64,000 nucleotides of DNA from Melampsora larici-populina 98AG31 (Eukaryota; Basidiomycota; Pucciniomycetes; Pucciniales; Melampsoraceae): positions 1,428,622 to 1,492,621 of the forward strand of contig NW_006768780.1 of NCBI RefSeq assembly GCF_000204055.1, given 5' to 3'. Below, in pieces: positions 20,950-31,905 of the stretch. The notes under the pieces are model-generated. The model searched no databases, had not been told where the DNA came from, and saw only the letters and a list, made by a program, of their open reading frames with translations. Both the position numbers and the translations under genes were made by a program. Numbering within the stretch: position 1 is the first letter of the stretch; each line of letters opens with the position of its first letter.

Positions 20950-22831
20950 TGACGTCGCGCTAAACGAGAACGCAGGCGACGAATCGCGGCATACCTGCGG
21001 TGAAGTAGAACAGAGCAGCAGTGGAACATCCAGAAGAAAAGAGACGGGTCAGGAAAAAGGTCCGAAAAGACCGGATACCCACACCAAAAAAGTGGACTCC
21101 GGACCAACCCTACCGACTCTGAGACCAAATAGGGAATGGCCAACCGAAATTACTTGCGAAATGGACCTCGTGGAGTGGGAGAAAATGCTGCGGAAACACA
21201 ATATCCTAGAAAAGCACCAGAAGATACTCATTGGTTTCAAAGAAGGTTTTGACCAGGGTATACCAGATCACAAAATAGAAGGCCTAGCCCATTACTCACC
21301 TCCAAATCACGAACGGTCGGTAGGCGGAAGTGGTGTGATGGTAGAGAAACTGCAAAAGGAGTTAGATTCAGGAAGGATGAGGGGTCCTTTCACAGTAGAA
21401 GAAGCGCAACATTACCTTGGATTCTTTAGGACCAGCCCGATGGGGGTGGTAACCAACGGCGATGGGACAAAGAGGGTCATAAACGACCTATTGTACCCAA
21501 AATACGACGACAATACTCCATCCGTAAACTCTTTCGTGGACAAAATGAAATTCAAAACCACTTGGGATGATTTTGCGAGGGTAGCGACATTTTTCGTAGA
21601 AACAGAAGGTGAACTGGAGTTAGGAATCTTCGACTGGGAAAAGGCATATCGCCAGATCCCGACTCACCCAAACCAGTGGAGATTCCTCGCGATACGACCA
21701 AATGACGGATACATTATACTCGACACAAGGGTGTTGTTTGGAGGTGTCGCGGGGTGCGGCAGTTTTGGAGGACCTGCTGACGCCTGGAAAGAACTGATGA
21801 AAGCGGAATTCAGATTCGCCGAAGTGTTTCGTTGGGTTGACGACAACCTTTTCATCAAAGTTAAAGGAAGCGGAAACAATACCTCCATGATAGACGTAGT
21901 GAACGCCAGCGCACGGCTAGGGGTGAAAACCAATGACGGAAAGTACTCCGAGTTCGCGACAGAGCAAAGGTATATAGGCTTCATATGGAATGGTAAAGAC
22001 AAGTCAGTACGTCTACCAGAAGAGAAGCTGAGGGAAAGAAAGACTCAAGTAGACGAAGCTTTGAGTCAAGGAGGACCTTTTTCTTACCAGGAAGTGGAAA
22101 AGCTATCTGGACGGCTCCATCACCTAACGTATATGTTGCCACAGATGAAATGTTTCACACCGAACATACACCATTGGATGGCCACCTGGGTGAACAAGAA
22201 AGTGTTGAGAGCAATGCCGAACAACGTCAAGGAGGACCTTTGGGATTGGAAACGTACCTTAAAATCTTTCACCAACCACAAATTGCTACCAAAGAAAAGC
22301 CTGCTAGATCTAGGATGGGTCGGCGACGCGGCGATAACACACGGAATAGGCGTCATTGTGGGCAGCAAGTGGGCACAGTGGAGACTAAAGGACGGCTGGA
22401 ACCTCACCGACGAACTAGGGATCAAGCGTGACATAGCTTGGGCCGAGACCATTGCAGTCCGATTAGGCCTGGAGATGGCGGCAAAGTTGTGCGAGGTGAA
22501 AGGCCGGAGACTAGTGTTTTTGACAGACAACACAACCACGGAGGGATTAGTGCGAAACTTGAAGTCAAAACACGTCTTGGTGAACAAGGAGTGGCGGAAA
22601 ATTCAACGGAGATTAGTAGAGCTTGACTGTGATCTCGAAGAAGTAAGAGTCGACTCACTAAACAACGACGCTGACAACTTATCCAGAGGCATCCGAATCG
22701 GAAGAAAAGACTCAGATCGATTACAATTAGAGATACCTGCAGACCTAATCAGCTTCATCGAAGAATCCAAGATACCATTATGCCAAGATCCAACAGAAAT
22801 AGCGACAGACCTAATTTCAAAGAAGCCGTAG
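20950..22831 (+). CDS. Reverse transcriptase-RNase H of the Ngaro element
   Basis: The open frame runs from the splice acceptor at 20949/20950 (ttcccacag). No ATG in this frame precedes the RT domain start, which supports expression by splicing from Gag: the phase matches and gives a 1,255-residue Gag-RT-RH fusion. RT motifs in order are GTKRVINDL, the catalytic IFDWEKAYRQIP and the second catalytic block FRWVDDNLF (both Asp present). RNase H follows, with GWVGDAAITHGIGV, AWAETIAVRLGLEMA, FLTDNTTT and NNDADNLSRG supplying the acidic residues. The enzyme copies element RNA to DNA. Its end overlaps the recombinase frame by 52 bases. Confidence 0.9.
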
Positions 22832-23922
22832 AGCGAATCGAAGACGCGGAAACTAGGCAGATCGCAAGTCACATGGTAGGCGGAGCATGGGCCGAGACAA
22901 CACTGCAAGGCTATAGCAGCGCAGTGGCGAAATTCAAAGAATATATCGAGGACCAGAACAAGGACTGGACGAAAGCCATACCAGTGAAAGCGATCGATAT
23001 CTACGGCTTCATAGTATGGGCCGGCGAGTCAGGTGCAGAAAGAGAGTCAACAGAAAAACGACTCATCAAATCCAGTACCATAATCAAATACCTGGCTGGT
23101 CTTCGAGCTTGGCAACTGGCAACCAAACTCACCCCCCCTCTCCTAGACCAGGCAGTCGTCGATTCCCTAATACGTGCAACCGAGAGAGCCGAGGAACAGT
23201 CATCACTAGAAGCGAACAAAGAAGAAGAAAATGACGTCGTAAATAGAGAAAAAACCCCAATCATGTTACGGGAGTTGACAGGACTAGTATGTGATTATGC
23301 AGGCAGGTCAGACGTGCAAGAGGCGATCGCATCCGCGGCGTTGGTAGCTTTCTGGGGCATGATGCGCCTAGGTGAAATCACGAGGCAGTCCAGGAGTGAA
23401 GGGATGTTAACTTTCGGAGATCTAAATTTTGAAGGCTCAAGTACTAAGAAGATCGCGATACTCACCCTGTGGAGAGCCAAGACGGCAAAACCGGGTGACG
23501 TCCAGATCATTCGCATAGCATCACAACCATCCGTGCTAGACCCTGTAGCAGCCCTAGAAAGGCTAATAGAACGAAACCCATCCTACAAGCCGGACGAACC
23601 CCTTTTCGGTTTTGGAATAGGCAAGGCACGGGTTCCTCTCTCGAGACGACTTTTCGTGAGCAATTTGGAATCGCGTTGGGGAGAGGGAGGTGTAAAAGTG
23701 GGAGGGTGGTCAGGGCACTCGTTCCGGGTAGGTGGTGCGTCGCTACGCTGGAACCTAGGATGGAAGAAAGAAAGAATCATGGAACAAGGCAGGTGGAAAT
23801 CGAAGGCAGTTGACGCTTACCTAAAAGACTACTCCCCGGCTGAACTGAAAGAAGCAAAGGACATCCTCTGGGCGATAGACAGAAGGAACGTTGAGAAGCA
23901 GGAAATGGAACCCAAGCCGTGA
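22780..23922 (+). CDS. Tyrosine recombinase of the Ngaro element
   Basis: 380 residues from the ATG at 22780, overlapping the RT-RNase H end. The N-terminal half is a core-binding, SAM-like domain (GYSSAVAKFKEYI about 44-56). The catalytic half has Arg196 in FWGMMRLGEI, His313 and Arg316 in GHSFRVGGAS, Trp339 in GRWKSKA and Tyr347 in DAYLKDY, which is the R...HxxR...Y set of phage-integrase-type enzymes. It would join the circular element DNA to the genome, in place of an integrase. The reading frame and active site are complete. Confidence 0.92.
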   Translation: MPRSNRNSDRPNFKEAVERIEDAETRQIASHMVGGAWAETTLQGYSSAVAKFKEYIEDQNKDWTKAIPVKAIDIYGFIVWAGESGAERESTEKRLIKSSTIIKYLAGLRAWQLATKLTPPLLDQAVVDSLIRATERAEEQSSLEANKEEENDVVNREKTPIMLRELTGLVCDYAGRSDVQEAIASAALVAFWGMMRLGEITRQSRSEGMLTFGDLNFEGSSTKKIAILTLWRAKTAKPGDVQIIRIASQPSVLDPVAALERLIERNPSYKPDEPLFGFGIGKARVPLSRRLFVSNLESRWGEGGVKVGGWSGHSFRVGGASLRWNLGWKKERIMEQGRWKSKAVDAYLKDYSPAELKEAKDILWAIDRRNVEKQEMEPKP

Positions 23923-24438
23923 CGAATAGTAAGTGTCTCAGCGAAAGTCAAGCAAAAAGAGTTAGACAAAGAACTCACATTATAACGTGGAATGCAGAAA
24001 AAGCCAAATGCGGATGAATGAACGACGAAAGTTTAAAGCCACTTGAACCTTGTAGTTGTTTCGATACATACCGTAGATCCCACCTGTACGAACGCCACAG
24101 TTAAGGGACCACAGAACACATGATGTTGAACCCCGTTCAAACTCCCGAGAGACACTCGACACCAGCCTTCCCAAGCTTTCGACCAACCTCCTCAATTTTT
24201 AGACAATATGACCGATAGTAGTTGAAGTACCATTTGTAAATAGGAAGAGTAGTCCGTTTAAGAGTCAAATAGTAAACAGTACAAAATGGAAATAGAGAGG
24301 ATAAACAGATGAGACAAGAGTCGTAGCTCCCTACGAGTTTGGGACAACTCACCATGCCGAGTCTCGTCGAGAACCACGACAGATGGGAGGTGGCGAGCAA
24401 CCATCCAGACCCGTAGATCGCTACACTTCCCGCAGCAA
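23923..24438 (+). other. 3' untranslated region of the Ngaro element
   Basis: Sequence between the recombinase stop and repeat B1. It has no ORF on the plus strand. Short antisense frames here look like shadows. Confidence 0.6.
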
Positions 24439-24636
24439 ACAGTCTTGGCCTTTGCGTGAGCAAGAAAGTTTTCCAGCCCACGCAAAGCCAGGCCGGCCTG
24501 CGGCCCGCCATCCCGTTCCGCTCTACCAATATGTAAAACATAAGAAGTAGAGCTCGGGTGGTATGTGTGAATGATACACATATAACTAAGAACAAATGTG
24601 CTGATCAGTAGAGCAAAATTGCCCACTCGAAATGGA
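24439..24636 (+). repeat. Split direct repeat B1
   Basis: 198-bp block starting ACAGTCTTGGCCTTTGCG and ending CACTCGAAATGGA, directly joined to A2. Its second copy is B2 at 24912-25109, with about one difference. Confidence 0.9.
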
Positions 24637-24882
24637 TTGGTGCGGCCAACCAAGGCACGACTTGGCAGCGAGTTCCATGGCTGGGGTGCACGTTGAAACG
24701 GCTACAAGCATATGCCAATAGCGCGACAAACGTGGCGTGCGAGGAAAGCTTTTCCTCTCCAAGATTTCGAGAGAGAAAACTTTCATCTCTCCCACGCCCT
24801 CACCATACAGCAACAGAACTCAGCACATCCTTTCGAGATCCGCAATTTCAGTTCTCAAATTATATCTGTTACATTAACAAAT
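24637..24882 (+). repeat. Split direct repeat A2
   Basis: Second copy of A (246 bp), abutting B1 with no gap. A 29-base spacer containing ACCCACCCACCCAGC separates it from B2. Confidence 0.9.
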
Positions 24883-24911
24883 ACCACCCACCCACCCAGC
24901 GAGGTCAACAG

Positions 24912-25109
24912 ACAGTCTTGGCCTTTGCGTGAGCAAGAAAGTTTTCCAGCCCACGCAAAGCCAGGCCGGCCTGCGGCCCGCCATCCCGTTCCGCTCTACC
25001 AATATGTAAAACATAAGAAGTAGAGCTCGGGTGGTATGTGTGAATGATACACATATAACTAAGAACAAATGTGCTGATCAGTAGAGCAAACTTGCCCACT
25101 CGAAATGGA
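24912..25109 (+). repeat. Split direct repeat B2 (right end of the element)
   Basis: Second copy of B (198 bp). It marks the right end of the Ngaro element; the sequence after GAAATGGA at 25109 is unrelated to A. Confidence 0.9.
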
Positions 25110-26929
25110 GTGAATCCCAAATCATCTATTTGAGAGCTTGTGAGGTAATTACGTCCTCCCATTAATGCATGATCCTTACAAACTTCAAGATCTTGCGGGT
25201 TGGGGGTAGTGGGGGCCCCTCCCGGGCTTTTTGGTTTTCCTGAACCAAGAAGCCCCGCGGTTTTGATTTTCAGGAACCAAAACAGCTTGCTGGGGTCCAC
25301 CATTGGGTCAGAGGGTGGGACGTATCTATTTTGCTGGGTGGGTGGGATGGTCAACGGAAATTAGCACCTCAGATACTTGCTGAGAGTATCTTGAGTCCTG
25401 AGAGAGATGGGCTTGCGTCTATTGTCCTAGTCAAGTTTGGCTAGGAGACGTGAAGTGGTAGAGCGTGAGAGAAAAACTTTTCTCAGGCGCACGGCTCATT
25501 TTACTGCCAACTGAGGTTGGTACCGAGTGCCGTGCATGCCTCTCTTGGTTCTACCTTTCACGGAATCCGCAAGCCGTCATGGACCTACAAACCACCTGTG
25601 TTATGGTGGTTCTGGCAAGGAACTGTTTCCAAGTGGGCCTTTTTGTGTGATTTTGCATTAGCACATCTTCATTCTTTAAATCATTACATGTGCTTTCTCA
25701 AATTGTTTCTCCAACATCAGCTTCAATTGCATTACAAAGAATATCCAATTTGTTGGGAGTAAGGATACTTTTTTGATGTGAAAGACCATCAGCAGTTGAA
25801 TTGAATCCTGCCAAAAACTGAATAACCTTAACATTGACTTTTGCCCTTACAATTTGTTCAAAACAGTGTTAAAATAGTGGTTGTACAATTTGATTAGGTG
25901 CATTGAGGAGTAAGGGACAATCTGAGAATATAGTGGTTGAACATGAGACAGGGATTTATTGTTGGGGCCACCCTCTGATTCATGATTGGCAGATAGGGTG
26001 GCCAACTTCCTGGTGAATAATGCAGCAGAATCAAAATCAAAACTGTCATGATCAATCATACAGCTTTGAGGAAGTTTTGATAAAGAGATGAAGCACTACT
26101 TTACTATTGATTTATGATTGGTGGTTACTTGCTAAAAATGATAAAGAGCAAAGATAATGATAAATAAGACAATAATGACCGCAATGGGAAAGGATTTGAT
26201 ACAGTTGGGAAGGTGGTAAACAGCCTATGACATCATAACTGTAGCAGAAGTCCAACCCGTTAGCAAGATTTACATGTATTAGAGCACCTCTACCGTTGGC
26301 ATGCAAAAATGTTGTCTGTAAAATGACTGCTTGACAGGTCTCAGCCTGTATCACAGATTTGCACAGAGGTCCACAAAATTGTGACTGTGTAGATACTGAA
26401 GAGGAAAAGCAATAAATCCCCAATGGTGGTGATTGGAAACTGGAATGTGATCAAGTCATGAGTTTGTGTTGGTGACTGGAAGCCAAAGGTTTGACAGTCA
26501 TTTCATTTTTGGTGATATTTGGGTATTTGCGCGCCGTCCAAATTTGCACTCTCCCAGTCAAGATTTGGATGGTGTCTAACCCATACAGGCTGTTTACACA
26601 GTCTGGTGGCTTAGTTTTTTTCCCACACAACATGAATACAACCTGCATTTGCCAATTTACACGACCTGGTGGTGATGCTCTTATTACAGTCCCAACTTGA
26701 ATCCACATTCCCATCAGTTGATATTCCATTATCAACTACTATTGAATCTGTTCCAAACACAACACATCAAAACTTACCAATTTTTCTCACAACAGCTGTA
26801 TGTGGAGAAGCTAAAGAAGCTTTCTGCAACAATGTCAAAATTTTAGAGTCAAAAAAACAAAAAGAACAAAAAGACCAAGAAACCAGAAATCAGGCAGCAT
26901 AAACCTTCTGTCATGACTTCCGTATATGG
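25110..26929. other. Stretch without a recognised gene
   Basis: Includes a GC-rich block with an imperfect hairpin near 25228-25285 (TTGGTTTTCCTGAACCAA and a partner), and a GCTGGGTGGGTGGG motif at 25334 that echoes the A2-B2 spacer in reverse. Short frames at 25847-26735 on the minus strand have no recognisable domain. I cannot support a gene here. Confidence 0.4.
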
Positions 26930-29245
26930 AGCTGCAATGCATATTACAAGAGTAGAGTGACACTGAAAGGAGTGTTTCAAAAACAGGGGACATTGAAATT
27001 AGAGGACAGAAAAATAAGTGGATTCAGTACAATAAGAGCAAGGTCAGATTGCTAAGTAGAGGCTGTGGATATGGGTATTATGCTGAAGTAATTTTGTCAG
27101 ATTTATCAGTGTGTGTGAATTTTATGAGCTCCAGGTTTGCAATTTCAGTGACAGAATGAAATGCATTCATCCTTCGTAGACTTTCTAAGATCAAGAACAG
27201 GGTGCTTTGAAAGGTGATCACATTAGTTCTGTGACGTCTGAACATATGAATACTCTGCTTACATGTTTCCCAGGTTTGCAATTGTACTGTTCAGACCCTG
27301 TAGAATTGTAAAAAGTATGAAAGAAAGAAAAAAAGGTGTATGAAGCTTGGATATGCAAACACGACTTACAATACGAAGTATGAGCCAAAAGCTTGGATTG
27401 AAAATGAATCGACCGTTTTGAACTAAACACGCCTTGAGGTAAATGTAAAACATAAAATGAATTCATGAAATCAAATATGTACATTTGGATTTGACAAGAA
27501 AATCTAGACTGAAAGTTGACACATACTGCGGAAATTACTAAAAGGAGATTTAAGAATATGATTGTAAATTCTATCATGGTGTTTATAAAGACTCCTTCCA
27601 GTTGTCGTTGGACTGAAACATCCAAACCTTTGCGAGTCTTGAAGCTTTGGAATAATAAATATACAAATGGAATATAGAGCTGACAGAAATTGAAGCATGC
27701 GTTTTTAGATCAGATCTCTTGCACATCATGAAAGAAGGACTTACCAAAAATGTTAATACATCAAAGAATATGTAAAAATCCAAACCCGCCGCGGTGTAAT
27801 GCACCAAAAGATCCTAATTGAAGGAATGAAGTTATATCTTCAGCTGAACTCATACCACTCCATTTTCAAAAGAAAACCAACAATATGGGGTTTTGCTGGT
27901 GTGATTGCAAGGACTTGAGATAGCAGACGAGTCACGCTGCAAGTGGCTGGTGAACAGGCGGGGGCTGACTCCCGTAGACGTTGAATAACGGGAATCACTA
28001 GGTCTTTGGCGCGGTGATACTCCAGGGTAACTTGGAAGAAGGAGGTGACAATCGCGGCTGAGATTTGAAGAGAGTCTTAGAGAGTTTTATGTACCGTTGC
28101 ATTGAAAGCATAAGCTGACCAGTAGGGGAAAATACAATTGCCATGAATGATATATTCAATGCCCATGTCGCTGTGGTTGAGAGAAATTTTCCATTTGGAT
28201 TCGTGCTTTGTGAAACAGCCCTCTGTTTGACCAAAGCAAAATGGCAGACGCACAGCCAAAGGATGACTGAATGGCCGTTGGTTGATCGTCGGAAAACAAT
28301 TTTTCAACGTGATCAAGGATTGTCATCAAGTCAAATCACTTACTGCTACAGAGGCTCTGATCATGTTAGTCGTCCGGAATAAGATGGCGTAATAAGTCAT
28401 AAAGGCTCACCCAGCGCATGCAACCGTGACGATAAACTTAACGCCCAGTATGAATTTTGGCCATCTCTGGTCTAATTGACCGGATCGTTCAAACTCTTCG
28501 CAGATAATTTCGATCACCGCGACTTGAATGTTTGAAGAGGATATGTCAGATCGATGTCTTAAATTTGGCTGATGTTAGACAAGACAAGCTTACTGATACT
28601 ATATAGAAAGTAACACAATGCACAGTGGTTTGCACGATCAAGCTGTATCAGTCCCACTGAAGAAGCAGATAAGCTTCTATGCAAAATCAATCGGAGTAGA
28701 ATGACTCGGAATCCACGTACTAGAATTCAAGCCAATGTGATAAATTTTCTTTGTCTTGGAGCGCGTATAAAGAATGTAAGTTGATTGAAGAAACATTCTG
28801 AACAGCCAGTTGAGCCAGTGTCGAATCAATCGTCAACAAAAGTTTGAACTTTTATGTTGTTATATGCATCAGGAGCAAGATGTTCTCACATTAAAAACTC
28901 TACTGCAATAACGTATTGAACATATCGCGACCACGATGGCTGTGGACATGGCTGCGGGAGTAGACAGAGAGAAGTCGGATCAGACAGCTGTTTAACAAAG
29001 AATGAGTTTGGGAGATCAAGACGCACTAGAAGAAAAGTTGCGATATAATCAGCTGTCGCCTGGTATGGATTGATTTCTGCAGGTAAGTGAAGAACAAAGT
29101 TAAGGATTCGATCTTGGATAACTTGAGACATGGCAAGGCAAATATTGGGGAAGTTGAACAAGATGTAAGCAGATATGTAGCTCAACTTGAGAAATTTTAT
29201 TAGGGCAGCTCAAGTTCGACTTTTTTGTCCAAGGGCAGCGCGGAA
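26930..29245 (-). repeat. Tandem duplication, unit 1
   Basis: This 2.3-kb unit matches 29590-31905 in the same orientation over its full length, apart from small indels; it includes the gene 27078-29131 with its flanks. The offset is about 2.66 kb. Intron sequence is conserved almost as well as exons, which points to a recent duplication. Confidence 0.8.
27078..29131 (-). CDS. Orphan seven-helix membrane protein, paralogue A
   Basis: Multi-exon minus-strand gene starting at the ATG at 29131 (MSQVIQDRILNFVLHL) and ending at 27078 (SDKITSA-stop). The exon order matches its neighbour at 29738-31796. Hydrophobic segments are found in the exons reading YVQYVIAVEFL, IVTVACAG, ALNISFMAIVF, FYIFFDVLTFL and IEFTIIFLNLLLVISA. 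I do not recognise the family. A 1-base difference near 27870 disturbs the frame around the large loop before helix 5, and the donor used by the neighbour there is changed from GT to AT. The copy may be drifting or may use another splice site. Transcript data would decide. Confidence 0.6.
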
Positions 29246-29589
29246 TCGCGGAGGGCGTGGTCGGATCCGCGGAAATTTGGGGACGTTTCCAAAAGAAGCT
29301 TCCGGACAAGCTCTAGGAAAGTTTACATTTCATATAGGCGTCATGTGATATATCACTTTGCCGCATTATACAGATTGGAACGTGATTGGACAGCTATTCC
29401 ACTCGCGGGGGTCTTTTGCCCTTTGTCAATGTACTTGATTGTTAATTTTTGTCAACTTTGGCCTCTGAGTTCCATGTACATCTCAGTACAATGAAGCCCA
29501 TATGTTGACCTTGGATGTGACTTTGAGATTAGTGAGCTATGATACTAATGCTGATACAAACCATGGTCACTTCGCATCTTCAAAGGCTA

Positions 29590-31905
29590 TGGTATGGAGC
29601 TGCAATGCAGATTACAAAAGTTGCGTAAAAGGAACATTTCAAAAAGGAGATATCAAAATTAGAGGACAGAAGAATGAATGGATTCAGTACAATAAGACCG
29701 AGTTTAGGCTGCTCAGTCAAGGCTATAGATATCGATATTATGCTGCAGTAGTTTCGTCAGATTTACGAGTGTGTGTGACTTTCATGAGCTCGGGGGTTGC
29801 GAGTTCAATGATGGAATGAGTTACATTCGCCCTCCGTAGACCGTCTAAGATCAAGAACAAGGTACTTTGGAAGGTGATCACATCAGTCCTGTGACATCTG
29901 AACGTATGATGACCACTCCGCTTACATGTTTCCCAAGGTTGCAATGGTATTGTTCATGCCCTGTAGAATTGTAAAAAGTATGAGAAAAAGGAAAGAAGGC
30001 GTGTAGATCTTGAATATACATAATGCAACTTACAATACGAAGTATAAGCCAAAAGCTAGGATTGAAAATGAATTGACCTTTCTGAACTAAACACGCCTTG
30101 AGGGAAATGTAAAACATAAGATAAATTCAAGCAATCAAATATGTACATTTGGATTTGACAAGAAAATGTAGGCTGAAGTTTAACACATACTGCGGAAATT
30201 ACTAGAAGGAGATTTAAGAATATGATGGCAAATTCTATCACGGTATTTGCAAAGACTCCTTCCAGTTGTCGTTTCACTGAAACATCCAACCCTCTTCGAT
30301 TCTTGAAACTTTGGAATACCGAATATACAAATGGAATATAGAGCTGATAAAGATTGAAGCATGCGTTTTTAGATTGAGATATCTTGCCCATGAATGAAGG
30401 ACTTACCAAAAATGTTAATGCATTGAAGAAGATATAAGAATCTAAACCCGCCACGGTGAAACGCACCAAAAGATCCTGATTGAAGGAATGAACTTACATC
30501 TTCAGCTGTACTCATACCACTACATTTCAAAAAAGAACTGACGATATGGGGAAATGCCCGTTCGAGTTTAACGACTAGAGGTAGCACGCGAGCCGCGCTG
30601 CAAGTGGATGGTGTACAGGCAGGGGCCGACTCCCGTAGATATTGAACAACGGGCATCGCCAGCTCTCTGACGCGGTGATACTCCAGGGTGAGTTGGAAGA
30701 AGTAGGTGACAATCGCCGCTGAGATTTGAGGAGAGTTTTAGAGAGTTTCATGTACCGTTGCATTGAAAGAATACGTAAGCTTACCAGTAGGTGCAAATAC
30801 AATTGCCATCAACGATATATTCAATGCCCATGTTGCTGTGGTTGAGAGCAATCTTCCCGTGGGATTCATGCTTTGTGAAACGGCCCTCTGTTTGACCAAA
30901 GCAAAATGGCAGACGCACAGCCAAAGGATGACTGAGTGGCCGTTGGTTGATGGTCGGAAAACAATTTTTCAACGTAATCAAGGATTGTCATCAAGTCAAA
31001 TCACTTACTGCTACAGAGGCTCTGAGCATGTTAGTCGTGAAGAATAAGATGGCGTAATAAGTCATAAAGGCTCACCCAGCGCATGCAACCGTGACGATAA
31101 ATTTAATGCCCAGTATGAAATTTGGCCATCCCTGGTCTAATCGACCGGACCGCACAAACTCTGCACAGATAATTTCGATCGCCGCAACTTGAATTTGTTA
31201 AGAGGATATGTCAGATCGATGTCTTAAATTTGGCTGATGTTAGACAAGACAAGCTTACTGATACTATATAGAAAGTAACACAATGCACAGTGGTTTGCAC
31301 GATCAAGCTGTATCAGTCCCACTGAAGAAGCAGATAAGCTTCTATGCAAAATTGATCGGAGTGAAATGACTCAAAATCCACTTACTAGAATTCAAGCCAA
31401 TGTGATAAATTTTCTTTGTCTTGGAGCGCGTATAAAGAATGTAAGTTGATTGAAGAAACATTCTGAACAGCCAGTTGAGCCAGTGTCGAATCAATCGTCA
31501 ACAAAAGTTTGAACTTTTATGTTGTTATATGCATCAGGAGCAAGATGTTCTCACATCAAAAACTCTACTGCAATAACGTATTGCACATAACGCGACCACG
31601 AGGGCAGAGGGCATGGCTGCGGAAGTAGACAGAGAGAAGTCAGATCAGATAACCGTTCAATGAAGGATGAGTTTGGGAGATCCAGACGTACTAGAAGGAA
31701 GGTTGCGACATAATCAGCTGTCGCCTGATATGGGTTGATGTCTGCAGGTAAGTGAAGAACAAAGTTCAAGACATCACGGTTGATAATTTGAGACATGGCA
31801 AGGCGAAGCTTAATGGACTTTAACGAAAAAATGTAAGCAGATGGCTCAACTTGAGAGCCTTTATTAGGGCAATTCAAGTCCGACTTTTTGCGCAAAGCCA
31901 GCGTG
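29590..31905 (-). repeat. Tandem duplication, unit 2
   Basis: Second unit, carrying the gene 29738-31796. About 345 bases of unrelated sequence (29246-29589) separate it from unit 1. Homology starts near GGAGCTGCAATGC and ends shortly upstream of the start codon. Confidence 0.8.
29738..31796 (-). CDS. Orphan seven-helix membrane protein, paralogue B
   Basis: Start ATG at 31796 (MSQIINRDVLNFVLHL), stop at 29738. Exons that join in phase: 31796-31555, 31462-31386, 31321-31259, 31187-31076, 31021-31009, 30887-30785, 30718-30498, then from 30475. Four more follow (LYIPFVYSVF; ACLVQKGQF; GMNNTIATLGN; CHRTDVITFQ). The product is about 430 residues. Seven hydrophobic segments are YVQYVIAVEFLIMF, LCYFLYSIIAAIEII, FILGIKFIVTVACAG, LNISLMAIVFAPTAAIV, YIFFNALTFLLYIPF, IEFAIIFLNLLLVISA and FNPSFWLILRIGMN, with a long loop of about 75 residues before helix 5. 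The number and spacing suggest a receptor-like 7TM protein, but no GPCR signature is recognised. The 22 bases between 30498 and 30475 are too short for a normal intron, so that junction is unresolved. Confidence 0.65.

Larger units (their letters stand above)
16560..25109 (+). mobile_element. Ngaro/DIRS-type tyrosine-recombinase retrotransposon
   Basis: An 8.55-kb element with split direct repeats in the order A1 - genes - B1 - A2 - B2, and genes in the order Gag, RT-RNase H, tyrosine recombinase. This layout is that of PAT/Ngaro-like YR retrotransposons, which integrate through a circular intermediate with a recombinase and so leave no target-site duplication; none is seen. No methyltransferase-like domain is present, which favours Ngaro over DIRS1. 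All three reading frames are intact, A copies differ at about six of 246 positions and B copies at about one of 198, so it is young. A foldback element sits between Gag and RT. Confidence 0.9.

Noticed and set aside
21664..22587. Antisense frames of 112 and 155 codons within the RT gene
   Set aside because: They are shadows of the highly coding plus strand and show no domain.
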